Positions 36,601 through 44,807 of a stretch of 64,000 nt of DNA are shown piece after piece (the first letter of the stretch is position 1; each line of letters opens with the position of its first letter). The stretch comes from Pseudarthrobacter sulfonivorans (GTDB taxonomy: Bacteria > Actinomycetota > Actinomycetes > Actinomycetales > Micrococcaceae). The DNA lies in NCBI RefSeq assembly GCF_001484605.1, contig NZ_CP013747.1, positions 372,001-436,000 of the forward strand, given 5' to 3'. A program made the translations under genes and the position numbers. The notes beneath the pieces were generated by a model. The model ran no database searches, was not told the origin of the DNA, and saw only the letters and a program-made list of their open reading frames with translations.

Positions 36601-37237
36601 CACTCACTCCCCCGAGTCGCTGGACCGGCTGCGTCAATCTCCAGAATGGAGCGTGCTCACCACGGCTTGGAGTCGCGCTTCCGCTGTAGACCGCGCGGCT
36701 GCTGAGCAAGCCCTCGTCGACGGGCTCCTGACGGCAGCGGACGGCAATGAATCGGCGTCTGACATCCGTTCGCGGCTACGCGCCATAGCCCAACAAAGTC
36801 GGCCGCTAATCCCCGCGGCGGGGGCGTCCCCGCCCCCTCCACGAGAAGACATCCGCCTCCTGCTGAACAATGTCGAGCATCGTATCGGCCAGCGAAACCG
36901 AGTCACCACTCGGACAGCCCAGATGCATGACTCCTCGTGGAAGGAAACGCTCCGGGCCTTGCTTCCCGGAGCAATTGATCCGCAGACATGGCATGGCCTC
37001 GTCGGGGAGGTTGCCAGATATCGTGACCGCTGGGATATCGACAGCGAAACCCTCCCCTTTGGACGCAAGCCGGACTCAGCCGACACGATCCAGTACACGG
37101 AACACGCACGAGTCGAAGCCTTGGTCATAGCAGTTGCCGCCGCTCCGCCAGAGGCGCTCGGCTCTATGACTTCCGCGAACCTGAAAGGAACTTCCCGCGC
37201 TGCATCCACTGTTCAGCCTTTCGACCTCGGGAGCTAA
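33656..37237 (+). CDS. traA: MobF-type conjugative relaxase/helicase (TraA/TrwC-like)
   Basis: A 1193-residue relaxase. The N-terminal TrwC domain has the catalytic tyrosines in LTDYYTQSSNPQGRW (about residues 30-45) and the metal-binding histidines around SFDHWESRTGDPQLHTHVVI. The helicase part has Walker A GPAGTGKTT (about 520), Walker B VIVDEAS and TAHRSQGITVD (about 866), as in TraI/RecD-like helicases. It nicks one strand at oriT, stays bound to the 5' end and unwinds the DNA for transfer. ATG at 33656 overlaps the previous stop; a frame open further upstream is antisense-like noise. The C-terminal 300 residues are less conserved. It works with the VirD4 coupling protein encoded at 47688-49499. 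Confidence 0.95.
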   Translation: MTVSIARLSSESGVKYLLKTTLRADVATRNLTDYYTQSSNPQGRWLGAGLAGIGVESGSTVTPSAAQALFERAENPTTGEALGRHPHQDPPSSHAAPQNRRPTVAGFDLTFSVPKSISVLWALADSVDKARILRAHHSALDATMVWLEATAIHTRAGHNGIARLSVRGAVAASFDHWESRTGDPQLHTHVVIANRVQRNSDGAWGTLDSRTLYKATVAASEHYNGVLFDQLKRDLGTDADVRRPGTTEHNPKLELTGVDDILIREFSSRTRLIDVETDRLVQEWTQTHGRIPTATTKIRLRQQATLSTRTAKPDRIVPLSTRTLEWRNRAAAIDFDAERVVAETINRSRTAPLHDSELSDSWFESTGRLVEQAVAGRRATWNRWNLLAEAERICLELRCASPEDRRHIMDAVANSAEEQSVPLSEFRYGPAASTAPDLAFDGHSVFDWPSDHLYTDVSTLANEARVMAAHHTTDAPAMDPSACSALTEYTNARGVGLWPDQLDAAASILGSGRRLDAVVGPAGTGKTTAMAAVKSFWEAEFGSGSVIGLAPAAASADVLGHELDLATDNVTKWLYESSGPGAANRAERYFDAERRYLAAIATAGGDPSSARFLQRLAQQLTALSATQSRWQFRPNQLVIVDEASMVPTHHLAALVDQAEAAGAKLVLVGDPAQLDAIDAGGMLGWLSRTSKAAQLTTIWRFSQPWERQSSLKLRSGDFRVIQDYNSRGRIRAGTYDSMVDAAYDRWNTDVQAGRSSILIAPDNDTVAMLNERAQADLVTTGRVDPEVTVILSDGLHAGRGDRILARRNDRRLTDQTGDFIRNGTLITITDPPALDGSITGRRLDTGATITLTSRYLAASVELGYATTAHRSQGITVDTGHTLVSEGRLTRELFYVSMTRGRHSNTAYVCEPDPRDHHAIDPSTLPDWQQILSQVLAAEGAEHTAHEIRASEAARVDSLSQFMAERDYLRQIAAYDDVTHLVSTHSPESLDRLRQSPEWSVLTTAWSRASAVDRAAAEQALVDGLLTAADGNESASDIRSRLRAIAQQSRPLIPAAGASPPPPREDIRLLLNNVEHRIGQRNRVTTRTAQMHDSSWKETLRALLPGAIDPQTWHGLVGEVARYRDRWDIDSETLPFGRKPDSADTIQYTEHARVEALVIAVAAAPPEALGSMTSANLKGTSRAASTVQPFDLGS

Positions 37238-37263
37238 AATTGGATAGTCAACAGGCGGTGCAA

Positions 37264-37821
37264 ATGAACGCCAATCCATTCGTAAAGCCAAAGGTAAGGA
37301 CGGGCTGGCTGGTAGTTGCCAGCGCCTTAGCGATGCTGTGCCTCGCGTTCAGCACACTCGCGATCCCGGCATCTCCCACGTTGCCCAACCTCTGGCCGAT
37401 TCTGGCCCTTTCCGTCCTGTTCGCCGTGGCTGTCGGCACCATCTGGTTCTACCGCCTGCAACGGGCGAACAAGTGGACCGCCCGTGCGGTCGAGCAATGG
37501 CGGCGGCTTGAGGCAACCAGACTGCAGGTGGGAACGACGACCGAAGTCACGATACTGGCCATCGAGACGGTCGAACCGACCGGAACCTGGGTAACGCTGC
37601 GCTGGAACCAATTCGACCACGTTCAGCGTGCTTGGATGGAAGCCCTTCCCGATGAGATATGGGAAGGCACAGTTCTACTCATCTCGCCGGATCCTTCACA
37701 GATAAAGCTGGGCAATCCGTGGCCGACTTTCTACCACTTGGCTGCCCAGAAGTATCTAGGTTTCGCTCCCGCGGCAGGTCGGAAGGACTTTGAGAAGCTT
37801 TCGGAGAGGTCTCCGCGGTGA
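37264..37821 (+). CDS. Hypothetical membrane protein after the relaxase
   Basis: A 185-residue protein with two N-terminal hydrophobic helices (WLVVASALAMLCLAFSTLAI and WPILALSVLFAVAVGTIWFY) and a cytoplasmic C-terminal domain of about 110 residues (TEVTILAIETVEPTGTWVTL, FDHVQRAWMEALPDEIWEGT). No family recognised. ATG at 37264 is chosen; an in-frame TTG at 37240 only two bases after the relaxase stop is also possible. Closeness to the relaxase suggests a role in transfer or surface exclusion, unproven. Confidence 0.65.
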   Translation: MNANPFVKPKVRTGWLVVASALAMLCLAFSTLAIPASPTLPNLWPILALSVLFAVAVGTIWFYRLQRANKWTARAVEQWRRLEATRLQVGTTTEVTILAIETVEPTGTWVTLRWNQFDHVQRAWMEALPDEIWEGTVLLISPDPSQIKLGNPWPTFYHLAAQKYLGFAPAAGRKDFEKLSERSPR

Positions 37822-38215
37822 TGCAGATGCGACCAGGAATTCTGGCCGTTTCGTCGATTCCTGCGACTTGAGTCTGCTAGGGCCGTACCCAGTGTTGCGA
37901 AAGGCGAAAGCACAGGCACCTTGCTCAATTTTGCTCCATCTTCAAGCGATAGGCGGCGGCTTGCTTCGGAAGAATTGGCACAATGTCCGAGGTAGGGAAC
38001 GCAACTCTAGTCGTGGCGTGTCCACGGAGAGGGAAAGCCGATGCATCCGAATCCTTTGTCACCTGTACTTCAGACCGGCGAACCGACGTGGCTGATTGGA
38101 CTGCGTGCCCCGCGACTTTTTGGAATGGATGCAAATACATTCGGGAGTGGCAAGTAGAGTCGTCCTACAGTTGCGGAACCCTCGAATCGCAAATGCAGAT
38201 ATAGGAATGGGGCCA
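37822..38215. other. Gap of about 390 bases before the ABC cassette, no gene seen
   Basis: Base composition is clearly less GC-rich than the relaxase gene, and no frame has codon bias or a start signal I would support. The drop begins here and continues through the next three genes, so this probably is the left boundary of a separately acquired cassette and holds its promoter. Confidence 0.45.
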
Positions 38216-39490
38216 ATGTCTGAACTCCAGACCGATGGGTCTTCGCCGGACCACGGGCATCCGCACTTCTCGCCTGGTCCTGCGACGCCAGATTTTCTCG
38301 CAGCGCTCGCCTCTGACCGTTCAGGCTACGAGACATTTTCCAGATACCGCTGGCAAGCAAAGCAGTCCGTGTGGCAATGGCTAACTTGTTTGAGCTCGAT
38401 TGATCCGCCGACGGCAATTGTTTGCGAACACGTGGAAGACATCGTCATTGTCTACGAGTCAAAGCTTCGTTTCGCGCAACTCAAGACACGTGACAAAGGG
38501 TCGTGGAGTGCGAATCGAGTGTGTTCGGAAGGCCACGGGATCGATGCTTTGGTTCGATCGTTCAAGGAAGCCGAAATTCATGGCCTAGTTGAGATTAGCA
38601 CTTTTGAACTTTGGCTTGAGGGTCCCATGGCTGAAGCCAAGGAGACGGTCAATTTTTTCTCCTCGCCTCCCACCGCCGGCCCGGCACTCCGGAGGAAAAT
38701 CGTGGAACTGGGTATGCCGTCCAGAAAGGTTGAGCGCTTCCTAGAGCGTCTGATCATTAGGCCACAACAACCCACCCGGCTCCACATCGACGCCGTGATA
38801 CTCCAATACATTGGAGCCCTTTGGCCAGCCCTGTCGACACCGGAGCGCGAGAGCATTTTTGGTGACCTTCTTGAAGCAGCACAGCAGGCGCAAGCAAACG
38901 AGCACCGCACGGCAACGGTTGTCGCCCGTCTTGCCGAGCAACTCCATGGATCACCTGAGACCACCAGGGCTTCCAGCAGCCAGGAGATGACGGGGATAGA
39001 TTCGCTCGCCACTCAGACACTGACTCGGACGTCTCTGCTGTCGCGTGTCCCGCCACTTCAAGGCGCAACCCGGGAGGATCTGCTCGCCAGAATCAAGAAT
39101 GGTGAAGTGACAAGTGCATTGGAACTCAAAATGCGGGCGGCTGGTGTCACTAAACAAACTATCGATTTGGCCCAAGGACTCCGCGCAGTTGCTGAAATAG
39201 GGCGCCAAGAGGTTCTAGGAAGTAGGCCGGATGCGATCTCGACTCTTGAACGCCTCGAACGCCGAGTACTCCAAACAGCAGACGCGACGGCCACTCGCGC
39301 GAGGCTGATGGCCGGGGGCAACCCGGCGATCGCATCACAGCCCGGTGAGTATGTCGTCGCAGAGCTGCTAAGCCAACCGATGCAACTGGCTCACCTCGAT
39401 AGCGACAGATTGTTTCAAGCCGACAGCAACCTTGTCTTCGGGTTCTTGTGCCATCTTTCTGATACCTGCAAGTACTGGTGGCAGGCCTGA
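38216..39490 (+). CDS. DUF4297/Cap4-like nuclease-type protein, putative effector of an ABC-three-component system
   Basis: A 424-residue protein. Near the N-terminus GYETFSRYRWQAKQSVWQWL, then EHVEDIVIVYES and RFAQLKTRDKG resemble DUF4297-type dsDNA nucleases with a PD-(D/E)xK core, where QxK supplies the catalytic Lys; I see ED, E and QLK in the expected order. The C-terminal two thirds (helical, many Arg/Glu) is unlike known nucleases and may bind the partner proteins. ATG at 38216 follows AGGAATGGGG; another ATG lies three codons upstream. The stop overlaps the next start (TGATG). Nuclease identity is a motif-level inference. Confidence 0.6.
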   Translation: MSELQTDGSSPDHGHPHFSPGPATPDFLAALASDRSGYETFSRYRWQAKQSVWQWLTCLSSIDPPTAIVCEHVEDIVIVYESKLRFAQLKTRDKGSWSANRVCSEGHGIDALVRSFKEAEIHGLVEISTFELWLEGPMAEAKETVNFFSSPPTAGPALRRKIVELGMPSRKVERFLERLIIRPQQPTRLHIDAVILQYIGALWPALSTPERESIFGDLLEAAQQAQANEHRTATVVARLAEQLHGSPETTRASSSQEMTGIDSLATQTLTRTSLLSRVPPLQGATREDLLARIKNGEVTSALELKMRAAGVTKQTIDLAQGLRAVAEIGRQEVLGSRPDAISTLERLERRVLQTADATATRARLMAGGNPAIASQPGEYVVAELLSQPMQLAHLDSDRLFQADSNLVFGFLCHLSDTCKYWWQA

Positions 39491-40083
39491 TGACGGATAC
39501 TCCAGAGGCTGTCGTCGGACACTCGCCCAGCAGCGGATCGTCAAAGTGGCAGCAGTATCGCTCTAGTCCTGAAGCTGAAGCCCGGCTGCTTCTCCTTATC
39601 GACGGTTTCAGCCGGAAGACGACGGGGCCCCGGACTCTGGAAGGCCGAGTAAAACTGGCCAAGCTGGACTTCCTCCTGCGTTATCCGCGTCACCTCGAAC
39701 GAGTCCTGGCACGAAGGAATGTTGATCTGAGGGTACGCACTGAAATTTTGGATATCGAGGACACAGCGCCAATAGACAGCCGCATGATGCGCTATAGGTA
39801 CGGTCCTTGGGATCCTGCGTACTACGCCATTCTGGGAGCTCTAATTGGACGGAGCCTAGTCCAAGCGCTCCCGCTCTCAGGCAGCAGCGGTTTTGGCTAC
39901 CGTACGACGCTCAGAGGAGAAACCGTTTCAGCCAATCTTGCAGACGACGAGTCTTTCGGTGAGCTTAATGCGCGGGTCAAGATTCTTCGCAGGCACCTTG
40001 ACTTGTCCGGAACTACTCTAAAGGGCCTTCTGTACGAATTGCCTGAAGTTGCTGATGCAACATGGAAGGAGGACATACATTGA
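39490..40083 (+). CDS. Putative middle component of an ABC-three-component conflict system
   Basis: A 197-residue protein, ATG overlapping the previous stop and its own stop overlapping the TTG of the ATPase gene. A predicted winged-helix-like N-terminal part (LLLLIDGFSRKTTGPRTLEG, RVKLAKLDFLLRYPRHLERV) is followed by RMMRYRYGPWDPAYYAILGA. Proteins of this size and layout sit between an effector and a Rad50-like ABC ATPase in the ABC-3C systems defined by comparative genomics, where they are called middle components. Assignment rests mainly on position and architecture. No catalytic motif is seen, so an adaptor role is likely. Confidence 0.55.
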   Translation: MTDTPEAVVGHSPSSGSSKWQQYRSSPEAEARLLLLIDGFSRKTTGPRTLEGRVKLAKLDFLLRYPRHLERVLARRNVDLRVRTEILDIEDTAPIDSRMMRYRYGPWDPAYYAILGALIGRSLVQALPLSGSSGFGYRTTLRGETVSANLADDESFGELNARVKILRRHLDLSGTTLKGLLYELPEVADATWKEDIH

Positions 40084-42068
40084 GTACGTCCCCAGAAGAC
40101 AGTAATCGCGAATTGACGACGACAACAGGCAGTACCCTGCAGGACCATCGTTTGCGCGTCGTCGAGGTGGAGCTCCTTGGAGGCGGACGGACTGTTCGCC
40201 TCTTTCCATCGCTCAACTTCGTGCGCGGAGACATCACAACAGGCAAGACAACCTTCGTACGGCTGTTGCGCTCACTCTTGGGCACTGTACCTGACAATTT
40301 GCCTCCGGAAGTCGGGCACGTCCGTGCCCTGAGAGGGACTTTGCAGCTTCGTAGGAACAACTGGCACGTATACCGTCCGCTGGTGACGACGCGGACGGCA
40401 CCCGTGGAAGTCGCTCGATCTAAGACGGACGACAATGTAATCGCGTCGGACAATGAGGCGATCCGCCTGCCCGCAACAGGACCAGAATCCTCGTATAGCC
40501 GCTTCTTACTTGATCAACTGGCTCTGCCCGCCGTGAGCGTTCCAGAAGCTCGAACCGATCCGACTTCGCGGTTGTCAGCGGTGAGCATGACTGACTGGCT
40601 GGGCTACTGCATCGTTACCGGTGATGAACTGGACTCGGATGTATTCGGTCACAAGGACCGATTCAAGAACCAGAAGCGTCGGTGGATCTTCGAACTTGCC
40701 TATGGCTACTACGACGTTGAACTGGCCGCCTTGATAGCCAGCCGACGAGGCGTGGAACTCAGACTGGATAGTCTTGACAGGGAAGCAGAAGTTATTCGCC
40801 GCTTCCTGGAAGGCACGCCATTCTCTGACGAAACAGCGATTCGAACAGCCATCGCGCAGCGTCAACAAGCGCTGAAGTCCATGGAGCAACAACAGCGAAC
40901 GGTTGCTGCGGAAACTGTAGACGCTGCCGAAGTCGGCGATCTTCGCAGTTCAGTGCTCGACCACAGGAAAATTCAAGACACACTACAGGCTGACGAGGCA
41001 CGTCTAACCACACAGCTGACCGATCTTCAGGAACTGAAACGGCAGCTAATCAGCCAATCGGCACGTTTGACTCGAGCAATCGTTGCTGACGAATGGCTCG
41101 TGGACTTCGACTTCGTCGTCTGCCCGCGTTGCGGCAACGGCATTGAACCTAACAGGGCAGAGAGCGGCCATTGCTACTTGTGTTTGAAGCCCGAGAACTC
41201 GACGACGTCACGCGAAGCGCTACTCTCCGAGCAGGACCGCGTTATCAGTCAGGTTTCCGAGACTGATCGAGTCATGGAATTGCGGCAATCGGCTCTCGAC
41301 AAAACGAAAGCGAACGTCGAAGCCAACAAGGTCACTCTGCACCGCTTGGCTGCTGAGTTGGACCAGCGAACAGCAGCCTTCGTTTCGGACCGGGCCGCGG
41401 TTATCCGCGCGCAAGCGAGGGACATCGCAACAGTAAGCGCGGACATCGAAAAATTCCATGAATATGCACAGCTCGTTGCGCGTCATAGTGATCAAGACCA
41501 AATTCGGAGAAAGCTTGAAGAAGAGCGAGAGGAGCTCAGCCATGCTATTGAGGGCCGCGAGGCCAATCAACATGAGGCTGACCAAAATCTCGAAGCGCTC
41601 GAGAAACGAATTTTAGAGTATTTGGAAAGACTTCACATTCCACAGTTGGCAGACCTCCTAACCGTGCGAATTAATCGCACGACGTTTCTACCCGAGGTCA
41701 GCGGAAGGTCATTTGACGAACTATCAAGTCAAGGGCTAAAGACGCTTGTAAATGTCGCTCATGCTCTGGCCCACCATACTGTCGCCATCGACAGGGGCCT
41801 GCCTATACCTGGGTTGCTCGTCCTAGATGGCATCTCCGCCAATGCTGGACACGAAGGGTTTGATCGCGATCGGATAGGCGACATGTACCGATTGCTGATT
41901 GAGGTCGGAAACGAATACGAAGAACACCTCCAGCTGATCGCTGTGGACAATGACATACCCGCCGCCGTCATCGACGAAGTACGGGACTCCATTATCCTCG
42001 AGCTCAGCCAGCAAGACAGGCTCATCCGTTTGGCGTCCCGAACGCCGGACGACAAACTCGGAGTGTGA
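40080..42068 (+). CDS. Rad50/SMC-like ABC ATPase of a three-component cassette
   Basis: A 662-residue ATPase with split ABC head. Walker A GDITTGKT (residues 50-57) is preceded by LFPSLNFVRG. A central coiled coil of about 300 residues is interrupted by a Cys4 zinc site, CPRC at 348-351 and CYLC at 365-368, similar in place to a zinc hook. The C-terminal head has SSQGLKTLVNVAHALAHHT where the signature helix should be, and Walker B LLVLDGISAN near 580. Start: TTG at 40080, eight bases after GGAAGGAGG, overlapping the preceding stop; ATG at 40062 is in frame but precedes the ribosome-binding site. It is expected to sense or remodel DNA and control the upstream effector. Confidence 0.8.
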   Translation: MSTSPEDSNRELTTTTGSTLQDHRLRVVEVELLGGGRTVRLFPSLNFVRGDITTGKTTFVRLLRSLLGTVPDNLPPEVGHVRALRGTLQLRRNNWHVYRPLVTTRTAPVEVARSKTDDNVIASDNEAIRLPATGPESSYSRFLLDQLALPAVSVPEARTDPTSRLSAVSMTDWLGYCIVTGDELDSDVFGHKDRFKNQKRRWIFELAYGYYDVELAALIASRRGVELRLDSLDREAEVIRRFLEGTPFSDETAIRTAIAQRQQALKSMEQQQRTVAAETVDAAEVGDLRSSVLDHRKIQDTLQADEARLTTQLTDLQELKRQLISQSARLTRAIVADEWLVDFDFVVCPRCGNGIEPNRAESGHCYLCLKPENSTTSREALLSEQDRVISQVSETDRVMELRQSALDKTKANVEANKVTLHRLAAELDQRTAAFVSDRAAVIRAQARDIATVSADIEKFHEYAQLVARHSDQDQIRRKLEEEREELSHAIEGREANQHEADQNLEALEKRILEYLERLHIPQLADLLTVRINRTTFLPEVSGRSFDELSSQGLKTLVNVAHALAHHTVAIDRGLPIPGLLVLDGISANAGHEGFDRDRIGDMYRLLIEVGNEYEEHLQLIAVDNDIPAAVIDEVRDSIILELSQQDRLIRLASRTPDDKLGV

Positions 42069-42162
42069 GCAGGTGAGCACCCACCCGGACTACCCAAAGA
42101 TGTGGATAGCCGGTGTACAAGGGGTCCGCGCCCGCGTGATTGATTTCGAAGGTCCAAGGGAT

Positions 42163-43347
42163 TCAGAGCGCTGCCCGCAGACCGGAGTTGCACCAAGTAC
42201 TGACCGCTGTGTCCCATTTGCCGACGTCGGAGTTCCACTCTTGTGAATGGCCCACAGTGTCGAAGCGGACGAGGTGGACTACATCCGGTCGACGATCGGC
42301 GACCTGCAGTGACAAGTGGAATGGCGTTGATGGATCCTCTTGTCCGTGCAGCACCAGCAATGGCTGCTTGATCTCCGAGGCTCGGCTCAGCCAGTCCAAC
42401 TGCGTGAAATCGATAGGATCCTGCAGCCCCGTGACCCACCGCGTCTTCGGCGACTGAAGCATTCGCAGACCGAGCGATGCAATTGAACGCGGGAGTCCGC
42501 TGGCGCTGGCGTTCTCGGTGAGCGTCCCAGCCCAGTCCATGACAGGCGCGTCCAAGACCATCCCCACAATTCGGTGCGAGTGGGCAGACAAGTCGGCAAG
42601 ACGTAAGGCAATCGCCCCGCCAAGGGACCAGCCGAAAAGCACAATCTCCTGCGCCCCGTTGGCGACGGCATACTGAACAGCTGCTTCAACATCGAGCCAT
42701 TCTGATTGTCCGAGCGTGTACCGGCCGTCTACGGACGGTGGAGCCTCTCCGTCGTTTCGGAATGAGACGACCAACGATGTGTAGCCGCACCGCACGGCCA
42801 CCGGCACTCCGCGGAGAGCGCCGGCCCGCTTTCCGCCCATCCCATGTATGTGAATTGCCCAAGCGTTCGGCTTTGCCGACGCTCCGGCCGGTTCGAATCT
42901 CCAAGCCGGCGCAAGGCCTCCCTCAACGGGTATCTCGACGTCAGAAAACGGCAGTCCTAGTTGTTCCGGCTTCGAAAAAACGTACCCGCTCCAGATCCCT
43001 GCCCTCGCGTTCAGAAGATCGCCCGAGTCGACGCGCTCAACAACGCGAGTCACTGTGCCGCCCTTGGGATCGCTAGCTGCCACTGGACCGACGCAGGCAT
43101 GCCCGGTGCCGTTGGCAAACCAAATGCTGTATCGGCCAGGCGCGCATGTCTGAGGGGACGCGGGCAGCTCAACCAACAGCCCGCCGTCAGCACCGTTGAA
43201 GGCCCGCCGGATAGGCAGATCCTCTTTCCGCGTGGTCTTGGGCACCACAACCTGTCGCGCGAAGTAGGCGGCCCCGAGGAACGCAGCCGAGCCACCGACC
43301 AACGCGGCCGCCGCCAGCCCCAGCAGCACCCTACGAACGACCATCAT
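42163..43347 (-). CDS. Membrane-anchored alpha/beta hydrolase
   Basis: A 394-residue protein. An N-terminal hydrophobic helix (VRRVLLGLAAAALVGGSAAF) is a signal anchor or signal peptide. The catalytic domain has oxyanion-loop WAIHIHGMGGKRAGAL, nucleophile elbow FGWSLGG, acid in GQEDPSTPF and His in DTVGHSQEW. Substrate unknown; the FrsA/BAAT-like serine hydrolase layout is common in actinobacteria. It starts (two ATGs in tandem) within the last codons of the EspR-like gene, so it is the last gene of that minus-strand operon. A link to envelope or lipid signalling would fit but is not shown. Confidence 0.85.
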   Translation of the reverse strand: MMVVRRVLLGLAAAALVGGSAAFLGAAYFARQVVVPKTTRKEDLPIRRAFNGADGGLLVELPASPQTCAPGRYSIWFANGTGHACVGPVAASDPKGGTVTRVVERVDSGDLLNARAGIWSGYVFSKPEQLGLPFSDVEIPVEGGLAPAWRFEPAGASAKPNAWAIHIHGMGGKRAGALRGVPVAVRCGYTSLVVSFRNDGEAPPSVDGRYTLGQSEWLDVEAAVQYAVANGAQEIVLFGWSLGGAIALRLADLSAHSHRIVGMVLDAPVMDWAGTLTENASASGLPRSIASLGLRMLQSPKTRWVTGLQDPIDFTQLDWLSRASEIKQPLLVLHGQEDPSTPFHLSLQVADRRPDVVHLVRFDTVGHSQEWNSDVGKWDTAVSTWCNSGLRAAL

Positions 43348-43780
43348 GTCCCCCGCCTCCCAGCCGTTCGTCGATTACCTTCCGAAGCTGCACCAAAGTT
43401 TCCGGCGAAATGCCCTGCAGTTGCCTGGCAGCAAAGTTCCGTACACGAGCCTCCCGCATTGTGCGCAAGAGCTGGAGTTGGGCATCGACGAGATCTGGAA
43501 CCTCGTTGGTTTCGTCCAGCAAGTAGTTCGAGTCAACGCCGAAGAACTCTGCGAGATTCCGGAGCAAGGCTGCATCAGTTGCCAAGGAACTGTCGCCGCT
43601 GCGCATGTAGGCCCACCGCGAGCGCGACAACGGCGTCCCGCGCTGTGCCATGTGCTGGCTGATCTGCGGATACGTCAGCGGTTCTGACCCCTGTGCCTCA
43701 AACAGATCAAGCAGGAGGTTGAGCTTGCGAGCGAGTTTGGCTTGTGGCGTTTCGAGAGGCTCGTCGACTGTTTCTGCCAC
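43331..43780 (-). CDS. EspR-like helix-turn-helix regulator (copy A)
   Basis: A 149-residue protein. The N-terminal HTH resembles the Mycobacterium EspR nucleoid regulator: KLARKLNLLLDLFEAQGSEP, LTYPQISQHMAQRGTPLSRS, then LAEFFGVDSNYLLDE. The C-terminal helices (QLQLLRTMREARVRNFAARQ) probably form the dimer interface. I choose GTG at 43780, nine bases after GGGAGGG; the frame could start at 43885 but without a site. Its 5' end overlaps the 3' end of the 7TM gene by 74 bases and its 3' end overlaps the hydrolase start. A paralogue is encoded at 57458-57973. Confidence 0.78.
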   Translation of the reverse strand: MAETVDEPLETPQAKLARKLNLLLDLFEAQGSEPLTYPQISQHMAQRGTPLSRSRWAYMRSGDSSLATDAALLRNLAEFFGVDSNYLLDETNEVPDLVDAQLQLLRTMREARVRNFAARQLQGISPETLVQLRKVIDERLGGGGHDGRS

Positions 43781-44807
43781 GAAGTGTTGCCCTCCCCTCG
43801 ATGTCCCATAGCTGTCGTCCGTGTGGCCCAGCGCGTTGGCGCACTGCCAGGTAGTCCTCGGCTTGTGCCAGCACTTGGAATTCATGACTGCTCAATAACT
43901 TAGCAAGCGGCGGATCAACGAGCAGCGCGTCCTGGGTTTCTACCAGCATCCTGTGGAGACGCCACCGCGCGGAGTCACCCTGATCGGCTAGGTTTACGCC
44001 GGACTCAAGCCGAAGCTCCGTCCGGGTGCCGGTGGTCTTTTCCCAGATCGGCATGAGCCCGCTAACAAGAAGGGACTCTGTTTGGGCATCGGCCCTTCGT
44101 GTTAAGCGGCGGGCGACCGGCGGAAGTGCCAGCCCTGCACACAGAAATATCATGGCGCCGAGCACGGCGCCGTCATAGACCACCGACAATTCGCGCATTG
44201 AGCCCAGGTCTCCCAGCAGATGGAAGAGGTCCATCCCAAGGACGGCCAGGACCAGCACAACCGCGAGCGCACAGCCAACACCGATCAGCGTGAATGCGAT
44301 GCGGAAGTAGGGCCGCGTCATGTCTCCGCGGAATCTGAAGCACGTGTAGCCCGTCACGCCCACAACTACTCCCATGTACACAAACTGCACCGCAGAATAG
44401 ATGGCCGCAGACCATTGCCCGCCGTAGTCCGCCATGAATCTGGTCGACGATTGGGGTGCCTCTATGAAGCTAAAGCTCACAATGAGGCCCACGACCACCA
44501 AGCCAAGGACTGCCAAGCCGAACCTGTCCGGCGTCGCGGGCAGTTCACTGGGATCGGCAGCGCGAAGAATCGCCCTAGATAGGAAGTAGATACCGACAAC
44601 CATCAGCATGTTGGAGCTCAGGTCCAACACGTTGCGGCCACCCAGGATGGCGTCCCCGACGTCATATACGGAGTCGATGTTCAGGGTAAGTGAAGACGCA
44701 ATGGTCACTGCTGCGACGACGATGCTGTGGTCGCTTCGGCCTCTCACCCCAGGCAACAGGCAGAGGACCAATCCCCAGATGACAGCGGCGGCGATGGCCT
44801 GGATCAT
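43707..44807 (-). CDS. Seven-helix membrane protein (DUF6545/MAB_1171c-like)
   Basis: A 366-residue protein with about seven hydrophobic helices in the first 235 residues, beginning IQAIAAAVIWGLVLCLLPGV, and a cytoplasmic C-terminal domain with SARWRLHRMLVETQDALLVD. This layout matches the MAB_1171c family of putative transporters with DUF6545 C-terminal domain, often next to HTH and ImmA/IrrE genes in actinobacteria. ATG overlaps the preceding peptidase stop (ATGA). The C-terminus is basic and Arg/Ser rich. Signal reception at the membrane, passed to the peptidase and EspR-like protein, is my inference. Confidence 0.72.
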   Translation of the reverse strand: MIQAIAAAVIWGLVLCLLPGVRGRSDHSIVVAAVTIASSLTLNIDSVYDVGDAILGGRNVLDLSSNMLMVVGIYFLSRAILRAADPSELPATPDRFGLAVLGLVVVGLIVSFSFIEAPQSSTRFMADYGGQWSAAIYSAVQFVYMGVVVGVTGYTCFRFRGDMTRPYFRIAFTLIGVGCALAVVLVLAVLGMDLFHLLGDLGSMRELSVVYDGAVLGAMIFLCAGLALPPVARRLTRRADAQTESLLVSGLMPIWEKTTGTRTELRLESGVNLADQGDSARWRLHRMLVETQDALLVDPPLAKLLSSHEFQVLAQAEDYLAVRQRAGPHGRQLWDIEGRATLRGRNSRRASRNATSQTRSQAQPPA

